From: Mycobacterium adipatum
GTDB lineage: Bacteria; Actinomycetota; Actinomycetes; Mycobacteriales; Mycobacteriaceae
DNA length: 64,000 nt
Assembly (NCBI RefSeq): GCF_001644575.1
Contig: NZ_CP015596.1
Coordinates: 5,332,001-5,396,000 of the forward strand
Direction of reading: 5' to 3'
Position 1 is the stretch's first letter; each line of letters opens with the position of its first letter. The translations under genes were made by a program, and so were the position numbers. A model generated the notes under the pieces. It was not told the DNA's origin and searched no databases. It was given only the letters and a program-made list of their open reading frames with translations. Positions 42,256 to 50,571 of this stretch are shown piece after piece.

Positions 42256-43128
42256 ATGGCCGAACGCAAGAAGACACTGCAGCCGAACTTCACCGACGTG
42301 CAGGCGCATTACGACCTGTCCGACGAGTTTTTCGCGCTGTTCCTCGATCCCACCAGGACCTACAGCTGCGCCTACTTCGAGCGTGACGACATGTCCCTTG
42401 AGCAGGCCCAGCTGGCGAAGATCGATCTGTCGCTGGGCAAGCTGGGCCTACAACCGGGCATGACGCTGCTCGACGTCGGCTGCGGCTGGGGCGCGACGAT
42501 GATGCGGGCGATCGAGAAGTACGACGTCAACGTCATCGGACTGACCCTGAGCGAGAACCAGAAGGCCTTCGTGGAGGGCGAGTTCGCCCGACCGGAGAGC
42601 CCCCGCGACAAGCGCATCCTGCTCAAGGGCTGGGAGGAGTTCGACGAGCCCGTCGACCGGATCGTCTCCATCGGGGCGTTCGAGCATTTCGGCTTCGAAC
42701 GCTATGACGCCTTCTTCGCGATGGCGTACAACGCGCTGCCCGCGGACGGGGTGATGTTGCTGCACACCATCTGCGGCAAGAGATTCGACCAGCTCACCGC
42801 CGAGGGCATTCCGCTGACCTTCGAAGTCGCCCGGTTCGTCAAGTTCATCCTGACCGAGATCTTTCCGGGCGGACGGCTCCCCTCGATCGAGAAGGTCGAG
42901 GAGCACGCGGTTCCCGCCGGTTTCACCGTGACACGACGCCAGTCCCTGCGGTTCCACTACGCGCGCACGCTGGACCTCTGGGCCGAGGCGCTAGAGTCAC
43001 ATAAGTCCGAGGCCATCGCGATCCAGTCCGAAGAGGTATACGAGCGCTACATGCGATACCTCACCGGCTGCGCGAACGGCTTCCGGGTCGGCTACATCGA
43101 CGTCAATCAGTTCACGATGAAGAAGTAG
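42256..43128 (+). CDS. Mycolic-acid SAM methyltransferase (cyclopropane-synthase-like)
   Basis: This 290-residue class I methyltransferase of the CmaA/MmaA family has YDLSDEFFALFLDPTRTYSC near residue 20, SAM motif LLDVGCGWGATM near 72, and the family end GYIDVNQFTMKK, which is closer to CmaA/PcaA/MmaA2-type cyclopropane synthases than to MmaA4. It modifies meromycolate chains on the acyl carrier protein. The usual HTITG segment of cyclopropane synthases reads HTICGK here. It is followed by a second family member at 43306, corresponding to the mmaA cluster (Rv0642c-Rv0645c) of M. tuberculosis reduced to two genes. Confidence 0.93.
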   Translation: MAERKKTLQPNFTDVQAHYDLSDEFFALFLDPTRTYSCAYFERDDMSLEQAQLAKIDLSLGKLGLQPGMTLLDVGCGWGATMMRAIEKYDVNVIGLTLSENQKAFVEGEFARPESPRDKRILLKGWEEFDEPVDRIVSIGAFEHFGFERYDAFFAMAYNALPADGVMLLHTICGKRFDQLTAEGIPLTFEVARFVKFILTEIFPGGRLPSIEKVEEHAVPAGFTVTRRQSLRFHYARTLDLWAEALESHKSEAIAIQSEEVYERYMRYLTGCANGFRVGYIDVNQFTMKK

Positions 43129-43305
43129 TTGCTCAAACAACTGAACGATCCATTCCGCGGTGGTCAAGACACGGCCTAAGCAGGGATTCAAGACACGCTG
43201 CGAGCGTCCCGAGTGACGGGGCTCACTGCAGGTAGGGTCTGCACCGAGCGGGCGCCCCAACCTGGTGGACGCTGCAGTGCACCATCGAGAAGGGCAATCG
43301 CTTCA

Positions 43306-44190
43306 ATGTCTGATAACTCAACCGGCACTGCGGAAATGCGACCACACTTCGAAGACATCCAGGCGCACTACGACTTGTCGGATGACTTCTTCGGCGTATT
43401 CCAAGATCCGACCCGCAAGTACAGCTGCGCCTACTTCACCGGCCCCAAGGTGACGCTGTCCGAGGCCCAGATCGCCAACGTCGACCAGCACCTCGACCGG
43501 CTCAACCTCAAGCCCGGCATGACCCTGCTGGAGGTGGGCTGCGGTTGGGGCCTGACCCTGCAGCGTGCGATGGAGAAGTACGACGTCAACGTCATCGGGC
43601 TGACCCTGAGCAAGAACCAGCAGGCCTACTGCAACCAGTTGCTCGGCGGCATCGACTCGCAGCGCTCGTTCGACGTGCGCCTGGAGGGCTGGGAGCAGTT
43701 CTCCGGTTCGGTCGACGCGATCGTGTCGATCGAGGCATTCGAGCATTTCGGCTTCGAGCGCTACGACGCCTTCTTCTCGACCTGCTTCAACAGCCTGCCC
43801 TCGGGCGGCCGGATGACCATCCAGAGCAGCTGCGGCTACCACCCCAACGACCTGGCGGCCCGCGGTAAGAAGCTGACCTTCGAACTGGCACGGTTCGCCA
43901 AGTTCATGATCGACACGATCTTCCCCGGCGGCCGCATCCCCAGCACCCAGATGATGGTGGACCACGGCGTCAAGGCCGGCTTCACCGTCCCCGAGGTGCT
44001 CTCGCTGCGCAATCACTACATCAAGACCCTGGGCATCTGGGCCGCCCGCCTGGAACACAACAAGGATCAAGCGATCGCCGCGGCCGGCGAGCAGCACTAC
44101 GACGACTACATGCGCTATCTGACGGGCTGCCAGTACTACTTCGTCGACGAGACGCTCGACGTCAGCCTGGTCACCTACGTCAAGCCGTAG
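43306..44190 (+). CDS. Mycolic-acid SAM methyltransferase (MmaA4-like)
   Basis: This 294-residue CmaA/MmaA family protein has [20 protein letters not shown] near residue 15, SAM motif [12 protein letters not shown] near 81 and [19 protein letters not shown] near 140. The ends [20 protein letters not shown] and [10 protein letters not shown] resemble MmaA4/hydroxymycolate-type enzymes. It is 177 nt downstream of its paralogue, with an AAGGG site 11 nt before the ATG. It probably adds an oxygenated or methyl-branch modification to mycolic acids. The exact product cannot be read from sequence. Confidence 0.92.
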   Translation: MSDNSTGTAEMRPHFEDIQAHYDLSDDFFGVFQDPTRKYSCAYFTGPKVTLSEAQIANVDQHLDRLNLKPGMTLLEVGCGWGLTLQRAMEKYDVNVIGLTLSKNQQAYCNQLLGGIDSQRSFDVRLEGWEQFSGSVDAIVSIEAFEHFGFERYDAFFSTCFNSLPSGGRMTIQSSCGYHPNDLAARGKKLTFELARFAKFMIDTIFPGGRIPSTQMMVDHGVKAGFTVPEVLSLRNHYIKTLGIWAARLEHNKDQAIAAAGEQHYDDYMRYLTGCQYYFVDETLDVSLVTYVKP

Positions 44191-44205
44191 CTTTCCCTTG
44201 CGCGA

Positions 44206-44238
44206 CAGCGGGTTTCACCATCACGGTGAGGCCCGCTG
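44206..44238. terminator. Hairpin between the methyltransferase and the EEP gene
   Basis: CAGCGGG..TTCACC-ATCA-GGTGA..CCCGCTG forms an imperfect hairpin ending one base before the ATG at 44239. It has no U-tract. It could terminate the methyltransferase transcript or mask the next start. Confidence 0.45.
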
Positions 44239-45159
44239 ATGCGTGTTCTGGGACTGTTGCTCCTCGCCGTCGCCGCGGCGGCCCTGGCCGCACGCTTCAC
44301 ACCGGCGAGCAACCGCTGGATACTGGCCGGCGCCGCCCTCTCGCCCTATCTGATGCTGGGCGCGCCGCTGGCAGTGTTGGCGTTCGGAGTGTCACGGCAT
44401 TGGACGCTGGTATCGGTGGCCGCGGTGCTCACCGTCGTCGTGTTGGCGGTGCAGGCGCCGCGGTATATCGGGAGCCCGGCCCCCGATACCGGGGCGGCGC
44501 TGCGCTTCGTCTCGGCCAATCTGCTGCTCGGTGAGGCCGATCCGGCGGCGGTGACCGCGCTGGCGGCCGAGCACGCCGACATCCTCGCCGTGCAGGAGCT
44601 CACCCCGGAGCTCTCCGCGGCACTGTCGCGCGCGCTGGCGGCGGACTTCCCGTACTCGGCGCTGCGCCCCCGGGACCGCGCGGCGGGCGTGGGTCTGTGG
44701 AGCAGATATCCGATCACCGCCTCGGGTAGCGACGAGAGCTTCAGCCGCGGGTTGATCTATGCCCGGGTGCAGGTGCCGGGGGTCGACGCCGAGACGATCG
44801 TGCTGTCCACCCACATGCCGCCGCCGCGTTCGGCATTCGCGTCCTGGCGCACCGACATCACCCGCCTGGGCCCGGCGCTGCGCGAGCTGCCCGATGACGG
44901 CCCGATCGTGATCGGCGCTGACCTCAATGCCTCACCCGATGTCCGCGAGTTCCGCCAGCTGCTGACCGACGGTTATCGCGACGGCGCCGCCCAGGCCGGG
45001 GCCGGCCTGACCCGCACGCACCCGAGCAATGTGATCATCCCGCCGCTGCTGGCGGTGGACCACATCATCACCCGTGACGCCACGGTCACCTCGCTGCGCA
45101 CGGTGGAGGTCGCCGGATCCGATCACCTGGCGCTGGTGGCGACAGTGGTGTTGGGCTGA
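44239..45159 (+). CDS. Membrane-anchored endonuclease/exonuclease/phosphatase family protein
   Basis: This 306-residue protein has three N-terminal hydrophobic segments (about 1-20, 35-50, 56-74) followed by an EEP hydrolase domain. The expected catalytic residues are present: FVSANLLL (Asn), AVQELTP (Glu), IGADLNASPD (Asp and Asn) and GSDHLAL (Asp-His). The domain faces outside, so a role on phospholipids, extracellular nucleic acid or phosphorylated glycans is possible. It follows the mycolic acid genes. Confidence 0.85.
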   Translation: MRVLGLLLLAVAAAALAARFTPASNRWILAGAALSPYLMLGAPLAVLAFGVSRHWTLVSVAAVLTVVVLAVQAPRYIGSPAPDTGAALRFVSANLLLGEADPAAVTALAAEHADILAVQELTPELSAALSRALAADFPYSALRPRDRAAGVGLWSRYPITASGSDESFSRGLIYARVQVPGVDAETIVLSTHMPPPRSAFASWRTDITRLGPALRELPDDGPIVIGADLNASPDVREFRQLLTDGYRDGAAQAGAGLTRTHPSNVIIPPLLAVDHIITRDATVTSLRTVEVAGSDHLALVATVVLG

Positions 45160-45564
45160 GCGGCGACCGCCATGTGCAGCAACGCCGATGGCGGTGTGGC
45201 CGCACGGCTCGGACGCACACGCTGACCACGCGCACGCGCGCAGCCGCTCCCTCCATGGTTGACGTCGATCACCGCCTCGGCAGCCGTCGGACCTGCGCCA
45301 TCGGTGAGCAGCGTCAAGCACAGCAAAATATTGCGCCAGCGATTCGGTTCGCTGGCGGCCCGCCAGCTAACACGAAAGACATGCACCGAACGACGATTCG
45401 GGCGAAATATCCGTGCCTTCGCAAGGACATGCACACCCCCGCCGGGGCTGGCCGCGCGCACTGCCCGCACCGCGTCACAAGTCTAAGAAAGCAGGCTTAA
45501 CCTGCATGAAAACGGCGTCGGCCGGTAATCTCCTGCGCATCATTCGTCACACGGAGGGGAAACA
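45160..45564. other. Intergenic region with hairpins before a secreted-protein gene
   Basis: This 405-bp gap holds a hairpin ACCGCCAT-n14-ATGGCGGT (45166-45195) just past the EEP stop, which may end that transcript, and a second stem CGCCAGCG-ATTCGGTT-CGCTGGCG (45334-45357). A GGAGGGG ribosome-binding site lies before the next ATG. No frame here looks coding. Confidence 0.55.
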
Positions 45565-46020
45565 ATGTCGGCAATCGTCAAAAGGGTCAGTTCCGGTGTC
45601 GCCGCCGGCGTCATTTTCGCGGTAGCAACGGTGTCACCGATCACGGCCGCAAATGCCGACACCGGGATCGCCGTGGGCTCACTGGGCTCGCAGGTGGGCT
45701 CGGCCCAGTGCGTTCCCACTGCCACGACGTCCTGCGAACCGGTCGGCCTGCCGACTGCCGCGGCACTGGCCGCGGATCCGACCTTCCCCGACAGCCTCAT
45801 TCAGAACGACTTCTGGTGGCTCGGCCGCGCGAACCCGAACGCGCCGCCGCGGGCCACCATTCTGGAGTTCACCCCGATGAGCCTGGTGCCCGGCTTCCTC
45901 AAGCCGGTCTACGGCTGGTTCACGGCGAAGTGGGATGTCGAGCTGTGCGTCTTCGGCCTCACCGCGACCGTCGGCCCGTACGGGACCACCACCGTGTCGA
46001 TCGGCCGCGGCTGCAACTAG
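45565..46020 (+). CDS. Small secreted protein, paralogue A
   Basis: This 151-residue protein has a signal peptide (KRVSSGVAAGVIFAVATV, cleavage after ANA near residue 31) and a mature region with four cysteines. The core NDFWWLGRANPNAPP near residue 81, LVPGFLKPVYGWF near 106 and VGPYGTTTVSIGRGC near the end are nearly the same in its paralogue at 46587. I do not recognise a named domain; it seems to be a mycobacterial secreted family. It lies at the left edge of the polysaccharide locus, which suggests but does not prove an envelope role. Confidence 0.8.
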   Translation: MSAIVKRVSSGVAAGVIFAVATVSPITAANADTGIAVGSLGSQVGSAQCVPTATTSCEPVGLPTAAALAADPTFPDSLIQNDFWWLGRANPNAPPRATILEFTPMSLVPGFLKPVYGWFTAKWDVELCVFGLTATVGPYGTTTVSIGRGCN

Positions 46021-46586
46021 GCACGGTCGACACGCAGAACCGGTTGCCACACCTCATCTCGGTGCCCGCTGCGCACCACCACACTCACTGCACGGTAGAA
46101 CGATGCCGTTGCCGAACATTCGGTGGTGCACATCGGCCGTGCCGCGCGGCCACCAGAGATCAATATGCAGCAACGTCAATAATGCGAGGCGCCGACGTCC
46201 GAGTCGACTGTGGCCCGTCAAAACTGGCTACGTCGGAGCCGCCCGGCGAGCCGAACCACGATATGCCGCTCGACCTCGACCGATCGGCGCAACGCACCCC
46301 CTTCCCGTGCACACGATGTCGATTTCAGTTACTTCTACGGCCCCATCGCGTCAATCCAAGAATCACCGCCCAGCAAACTCTGGCAAATCCTGTTCCGCGG
46401 CCTATTCGGACCCGATCAGAACCGTTTGCAATTGCAATTTTTTTGCGACAAACATCCCTGACGAGAATTCCGAAACGCAGCCGTCACATCGATCAAAGAT
46501 GGCCTACGAGCTGCAGCGATTCTGTTGACAGCTCGCTCACAGCGTGCGATGCTTTAGCCAACTTCAGGTCCGGCCAAGGGGGACAA
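46021..46586. other. 566-bp intergenic region between secreted paralogues
   Basis: This stretch has lower GC than the flanking genes, with a T-run near 46437 (CAATTTTTTTGCG). I see no good coding frame and no clear promoter. It may be decayed sequence or a long 5' untranslated region for the gene at 46587, which has an AAGGGGG ribosome-binding site. Confidence 0.45.
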
Positions 46587-47066
46587 ATGTCAGCTATCGC
46601 GCGCAAGATCAATATCGGCATAGCCGCGGGTGCGATGGCCGCCGCAGCAACTCTCACGCCGGTCAACGTCGCACACGCGCAGCCACTACCAGCCCCGACC
46701 AGCGCGTTGGGCGGAATGGCCGGCGGGCTCGATGACGAAGGATGCGTGACGATCACCGGAGCACCCTGTGCTTCTGCGTTCGTCTCCGCCGCGGCGGATG
46801 GCCCGTCAGCGGCAGCCACCCCCGGCAGCATTGTGCGGAGCATCTTCCAGAACGATCTGTGGTGGATCGGCCGGGCGAACCCGACACCCCCGCCGCGGGC
46901 CGACGTCCTCGTATTCACTCCGCTCAGCTTGATTCCCGGGTTTCTCAAGCCGGCGTACAGCTGGTTCACGCAGAACCTAAACTTCGAGGCATGCTTCCTT
47001 GGGGCGTCCGTGACAGTCGGACCGTACGGAACCACGACCGTAGCCGTCGGGCGAGGCTGCGCCTAG
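46587..47066 (+). CDS. Small secreted protein, paralogue B
   Basis: This 159-residue secreted protein starts with ATG 46587 after AAGGGGGAC. Signal peptide cleavage is likely after AHA (residue 31). The mature part shares NDLWWIGRANPTPPP, LIPGFLKPAYSWF and VGPYGTTTVAVGRGC with paralogue A; cysteine spacing is also kept. Upstream in-frame codons were ignored as they lack a signal peptide start. It is followed by a strong hairpin (47098-47128). Function unknown. Confidence 0.8.
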   Translation: MSAIARKINIGIAAGAMAAAATLTPVNVAHAQPLPAPTSALGGMAGGLDDEGCVTITGAPCASAFVSAAADGPSAAATPGSIVRSIFQNDLWWIGRANPTPPPRADVLVFTPLSLIPGFLKPAYSWFTQNLNFEACFLGASVTVGPYGTTTVAVGRGCA

Positions 47067-47097
47067 TTTTGACGAGCTGCACAGAATCCCATTCCAT

Positions 47098-47128
47098 CGG
47101 CGCGGATCCGTTTCCTGGATCCGCGCCG
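47098..47128. terminator. Perfect 12-bp hairpin before the DUF4012 gene
   Basis: CGGCGCGGATCC-GTTTCCT-GGATCCGCGCCG is a perfect stem 31 nt beyond the stop of the secreted-protein gene and 22 nt before the DUF4012 start. It has no T-run. It likely separates the two transcripts. Confidence 0.65.
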
Positions 47129-47150
47129 AACTCTTCGGGAAGCGCGCTGA

Positions 47151-48971
47151 GTGCCGAAAACTGAATCCGTCGACGATGACGACCAGGACGGACGATTCGA
47201 CAAGTTCGGCACCCGCCGGCACCGCCGCTCGATCCTCATCGGAAGCCTGATCGCGCTGGCGGTCGTCGTGGTCTTCGCTGGGTGGCTCGCCAAAAACGCA
47301 CTCGACGCGAAGGATGGCCTCGAGCAAGCGGGCACCAACGCGCAACAAGCGAAAGAAGCCTTGCAGCAGGGCAATTCCGAGGGGGCCTCGAGTTCGGCCA
47401 AGGACGCCCAATTCCATGCACAGCAGGCCCGGGACGCAACGCACTCACTGCCATGGGTTGTCGCTTCGGCTATTCCCTGGCTCGGCAGCCCATTCGAGAC
47501 AGGCCAGCAGATCTCCGAGGTCGTCCTCGGGCTTGCGAACAACGTCCTCGTGCCCGCCGCCGAAGCCGGAACTGCACTCTCACCAGACCGCCTCATCGAC
47601 GGTAGCCGGGTGGATGTCCAACTCCTCCGCGCCGAAGAGCCCAAGCTCAGCGAGATCTCGGTGGCTGCGACACGCCTCAACGCCCAGGCACAAGGCATCT
47701 CCGACCCTCGTTACATTTCCACGCTCCGCGACGCCCGTGCACAGCTGCAAGAGCAAACGTCCGACATCACTGGGCTGCTGGAGAACACTGCACTGGCCGC
47801 CCGCCTGGCACCGGCAATGATGGGGGCCGACGGCCCACGTTCATATTTCATGGCGTTCCAGACCAATGCGGAGGCCCGTGGTACCGGTGGCCTGCTCGGC
47901 GGGTTCGGTGTCCTTCGCTTCGACAACGGGATCGGGACCGTGGACACCCTCGGCGCCAACACCGCGCTGGACAAGCCCTTCGCTCCCATCGACCTTGGCC
48001 CAGAGTTTGCCGAAACGTACGGTTACGCCAACCCTTTCGGGGATTTTCGAAACAGCAATTTGAGTTCGCATTTCCCCTACGCGGCCCAGATCTGGCGATC
48101 CATGTGGGCACAGCAGACCGGTATGAATGTCGACGGAGTTGTCGCTATCGACCCGTTCGCCCTCAGCTACATGTTGGGTGCGGTCGGCCCAGTCACGTTG
48201 GCCGACGGTGAACAGATCACCAAGGACAATGTCGTCGAACTGACCGAGTCCACCGCGTACAGCCGCTTCCCGAACGACCAGGCGGCGCGCAAACAGTACC
48301 TGCAGGACATTGCCAGCGCAGTCGTCAACAAAATGACGACATCGGTCGGCTCGCCACGGGCTTTGCTCGACGCACTCGGCAAGGCAGTCGGTGAGGGTCG
48401 TATCGCCGTGTGGAGCTCCGTGCCGGCCGAGCAGGAAATGTTGGAGCAGACGCCGCTCGCCCACATAGTTCCCGACGATTCCGCTCCGTACGCCGAGGTG
48501 GTCATCAACAACCTGGCCGGCAACAAGATGGACTACTACCTGGAACGCGAAATCGAGTACGTCGCCGACGGATGTGACGGCGAGACCAGGAACTCGACGG
48601 TGACCGTCAGGCTGAAGAACGCGGTGCCGGATGGACCGCTGCCGGAGTACGTGACCAGCGCGGGCGGGCTGAATCCGGATATCCCCGTTGAGCTACCGAA
48701 TGGCTCCATGGTCACATCGGTGCGCCTCCTAGCAACCGCAGGTGCCAAGCTGGAGAGCGCGCTATCCAACGGCGAGAAGGTTGCGGTCGTTGCCGGCACG
48801 GAGCGAAACCACCCGACCTTCGAGATTCAGGTGGCCATACCGCCAGGACAGTCTGGAGATCTCACTTTCCGGCTTTCCGAACCAACGGTGGCGGGTGAAG
48901 CTCGTGTTGCCATTCAGCCCTTGGTCGACGCAGTCACTCCCGTAGTATCGGTTCCTCAATGCCTGGGTTAA
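47151..48971 (+). CDS. DUF4012 membrane protein
   Basis: This 606-residue protein has a short acidic cytoplasmic N-terminus, one transmembrane helix at about 28-49 (SILIGSLIALAVVVVFAGWL) and a large outside part. The DUF4012 core includes YFMAFQTNAEARGTGGLLGG (about 236-256), NVDGVVAIDPFALSYMLGAV (about 325-345) and a beta-rich C-terminus. DUF4012 genes recur in actinobacterial polysaccharide loci, sometimes near LytR-CpsA-Psr ligases, and the DUF4012 fold is distantly similar. A role in glycan attachment or assembly at the surface is plausible. GTG start. Confidence 0.85.
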   Translation: MPKTESVDDDDQDGRFDKFGTRRHRRSILIGSLIALAVVVVFAGWLAKNALDAKDGLEQAGTNAQQAKEALQQGNSEGASSSAKDAQFHAQQARDATHSLPWVVASAIPWLGSPFETGQQISEVVLGLANNVLVPAAEAGTALSPDRLIDGSRVDVQLLRAEEPKLSEISVAATRLNAQAQGISDPRYISTLRDARAQLQEQTSDITGLLENTALAARLAPAMMGADGPRSYFMAFQTNAEARGTGGLLGGFGVLRFDNGIGTVDTLGANTALDKPFAPIDLGPEFAETYGYANPFGDFRNSNLSSHFPYAAQIWRSMWAQQTGMNVDGVVAIDPFALSYMLGAVGPVTLADGEQITKDNVVELTESTAYSRFPNDQAARKQYLQDIASAVVNKMTTSVGSPRALLDALGKAVGEGRIAVWSSVPAEQEMLEQTPLAHIVPDDSAPYAEVVINNLAGNKMDYYLEREIEYVADGCDGETRNSTVTVRLKNAVPDGPLPEYVTSAGGLNPDIPVELPNGSMVTSVRLLATAGAKLESALSNGEKVAVVAGTERNHPTFEIQVAIPPGQSGDLTFRLSEPTVAGEARVAIQPLVDAVTPVVSVPQCLG

Positions 48972-49046
48972 TCCCCAGTAGCACAGCACTTCACGTTGGC
49001 AGGGCGTTCATGCCCATAGGTTTGGGTTAGTAGTAAAGGGGCGGCG

Positions 49047-50441
49047 TTGAATCTCCAGGACTTCGTGAAACTGCTCCGCACCCGATGGGTCACAATCTGT
49101 GTGGTCGTGCTCGCGTCGGTCCTGGGAGCCGCGGTCCTGACCCTAATCACCACACCGCTCTATCAAGCGTCAACCCGCCTATTCGTGTCCACCGCAGCGG
49201 GCTCGTCGTTGTCCGAGACCTATCAAGGCAATCGCTTCTCACAGGAGCGTGTCGTGTCCTACGCGGAGTTGCTCTCCGGACGGACGCTTGCAGAGCGCAC
49301 GATCGACAAGCTCGGGCTTGACATGACAGCTGAGGAGCTTCAAAGCAATCTCACGGCCAGCGCGAAGCCAGATACCGTGCTCATCAATGTCCACGTGGTC
49401 GACGCCTCACCGGTGAGGGCGCGCGATATCGCGAACACGCTGTCCGACGAGTTCGTCACCCTCGTACGCGAATTGGAAACCCAGGAAGACGGGACGAAGC
49501 CCGACTCGCGCGTCGTTGTGGAAGAGCGTGCAGCTATTCCGGAGTCGCCGGTTGCGCCTAAACCAATGCGTAACATTGCCGTTGGCCTCGGATTAGGGCT
49601 TCTAGTCGGTATCGGCCTGGCTGTCCTGCGCGATATGCTGGATAACACCGTCAAAACCCGCGAAACCGTGGAAGAGATCACAGGACACGGGCTTGTCGGC
49701 GCCGTGCCAATGGACAAAGAGCGCCGCAAGAATGTGGCGATCTCGTTCGATACCGATAACTCGGCTATCGCCGAGGCGTTTCGCAAACTTCGAACCAACT
49801 TGCAGTTCTTGGCGGTAGACAATCCGCCCCGCGTCATCGTGGTCACGAGTTCGATGCCGTCGGAGGCAAAGTCTACGACCGCGGTAAATCTTGCACTCGC
49901 GCTGGCCGAAGCAGACCACAATGTCGTGCTCATTGATGGAGACCTGCGACGCCCAACATTGCACAAGAAACTAGACCTGGTCGGCACGGTTGGTCTCAGT
50001 ACAGTGATAAGTGGCGTTTCCTCGTTGTCCGAAGCCATGCAAAAGACGCGGTTCCCGAGGCTGACGGTTCTCACCTCCGGAGTTGTCCCACCTAACCCAA
50101 GCGAGCTACTCGCATCGCAGGCCGCCAAGACCTTGCTTTCGGAGCTGAAAGACGAGTTCGACTACGTCATCATTGACTCGACGCCGTTGCTTGCCGTCAC
50201 AGATGCAGCGATCTTGGCTGCCGGCGCTGACGGCGTGCTGATGATGGTTCGCTTCGGACAGACCAAGCGAGATCAGCTCGCGCATGCCGTCAGCAATCTC
50301 GAGGATGTGGGCGCGCCCTTGCTCGGCGCGGTTCTCACGATCGTCCCGACCCGCGGAGGCGGCTCCTATAGCTATAACTACAGCTACTACGGAGAGGGCC
50401 CCGTCACGCGTCGGCCCTCACAGTCCACATCCGATGGCTGA
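49047..50441 (+). CDS. Polysaccharide chain-length regulator and tyrosine kinase (Wzz/Wzc-like BY-kinase)
   Basis: This 464-residue protein combines a Wzz domain (transmembrane helices at about 15-35 and 177-197 around an outside loop) with a cytoplasmic BY-kinase. Kinase motifs: a Walker A-like segment SSMPSEAKSTTA near residues 268-279, Walker A' VLIDGDLRRP near 294 and Walker B YVIIDSTPLL near 373. A C-terminal tyrosine cluster (Tyr441, 443, 445, 447, 448) is the expected autophosphorylation tail. Wzc-type proteins set polymer length and export. The start is TTG with AAAGGGG before it. No phosphatase (Wzb) gene is in the window. Position before hldE links it to the heptose glycan. Confidence 0.9.
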   Translation: MNLQDFVKLLRTRWVTICVVVLASVLGAAVLTLITTPLYQASTRLFVSTAAGSSLSETYQGNRFSQERVVSYAELLSGRTLAERTIDKLGLDMTAEELQSNLTASAKPDTVLINVHVVDASPVRARDIANTLSDEFVTLVRELETQEDGTKPDSRVVVEERAAIPESPVAPKPMRNIAVGLGLGLLVGIGLAVLRDMLDNTVKTRETVEEITGHGLVGAVPMDKERRKNVAISFDTDNSAIAEAFRKLRTNLQFLAVDNPPRVIVVTSSMPSEAKSTTAVNLALALAEADHNVVLIDGDLRRPTLHKKLDLVGTVGLSTVISGVSSLSEAMQKTRFPRLTVLTSGVVPPNPSELLASQAAKTLLSELKDEFDYVIIDSTPLLAVTDAAILAAGADGVLMMVRFGQTKRDQLAHAVSNLEDVGAPLLGAVLTIVPTRGGGSYSYNYSYYGEGPVTRRPSQSTSDG

Positions 50442-50571
50442 CAGCAAGGAACACGCCGATCACTGCCAAAGATGCGCTACCAAGCCACAATTGATGACTG
50501 GCTAAGTCAGCAGGTGACTACTACCGCCTCCTGCTAACCTGAGAGCTAATAGGCACCGCGGAGGGCAAGCG

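Noticed and set aside
45708..47066. Long 452-codon frame running into the second secreted protein
   Set aside because: The first two thirds overlap paralogue A in another frame and noncoding sequence; only the part from the ATG at 46587 has a ribosome-binding site and signal peptide.
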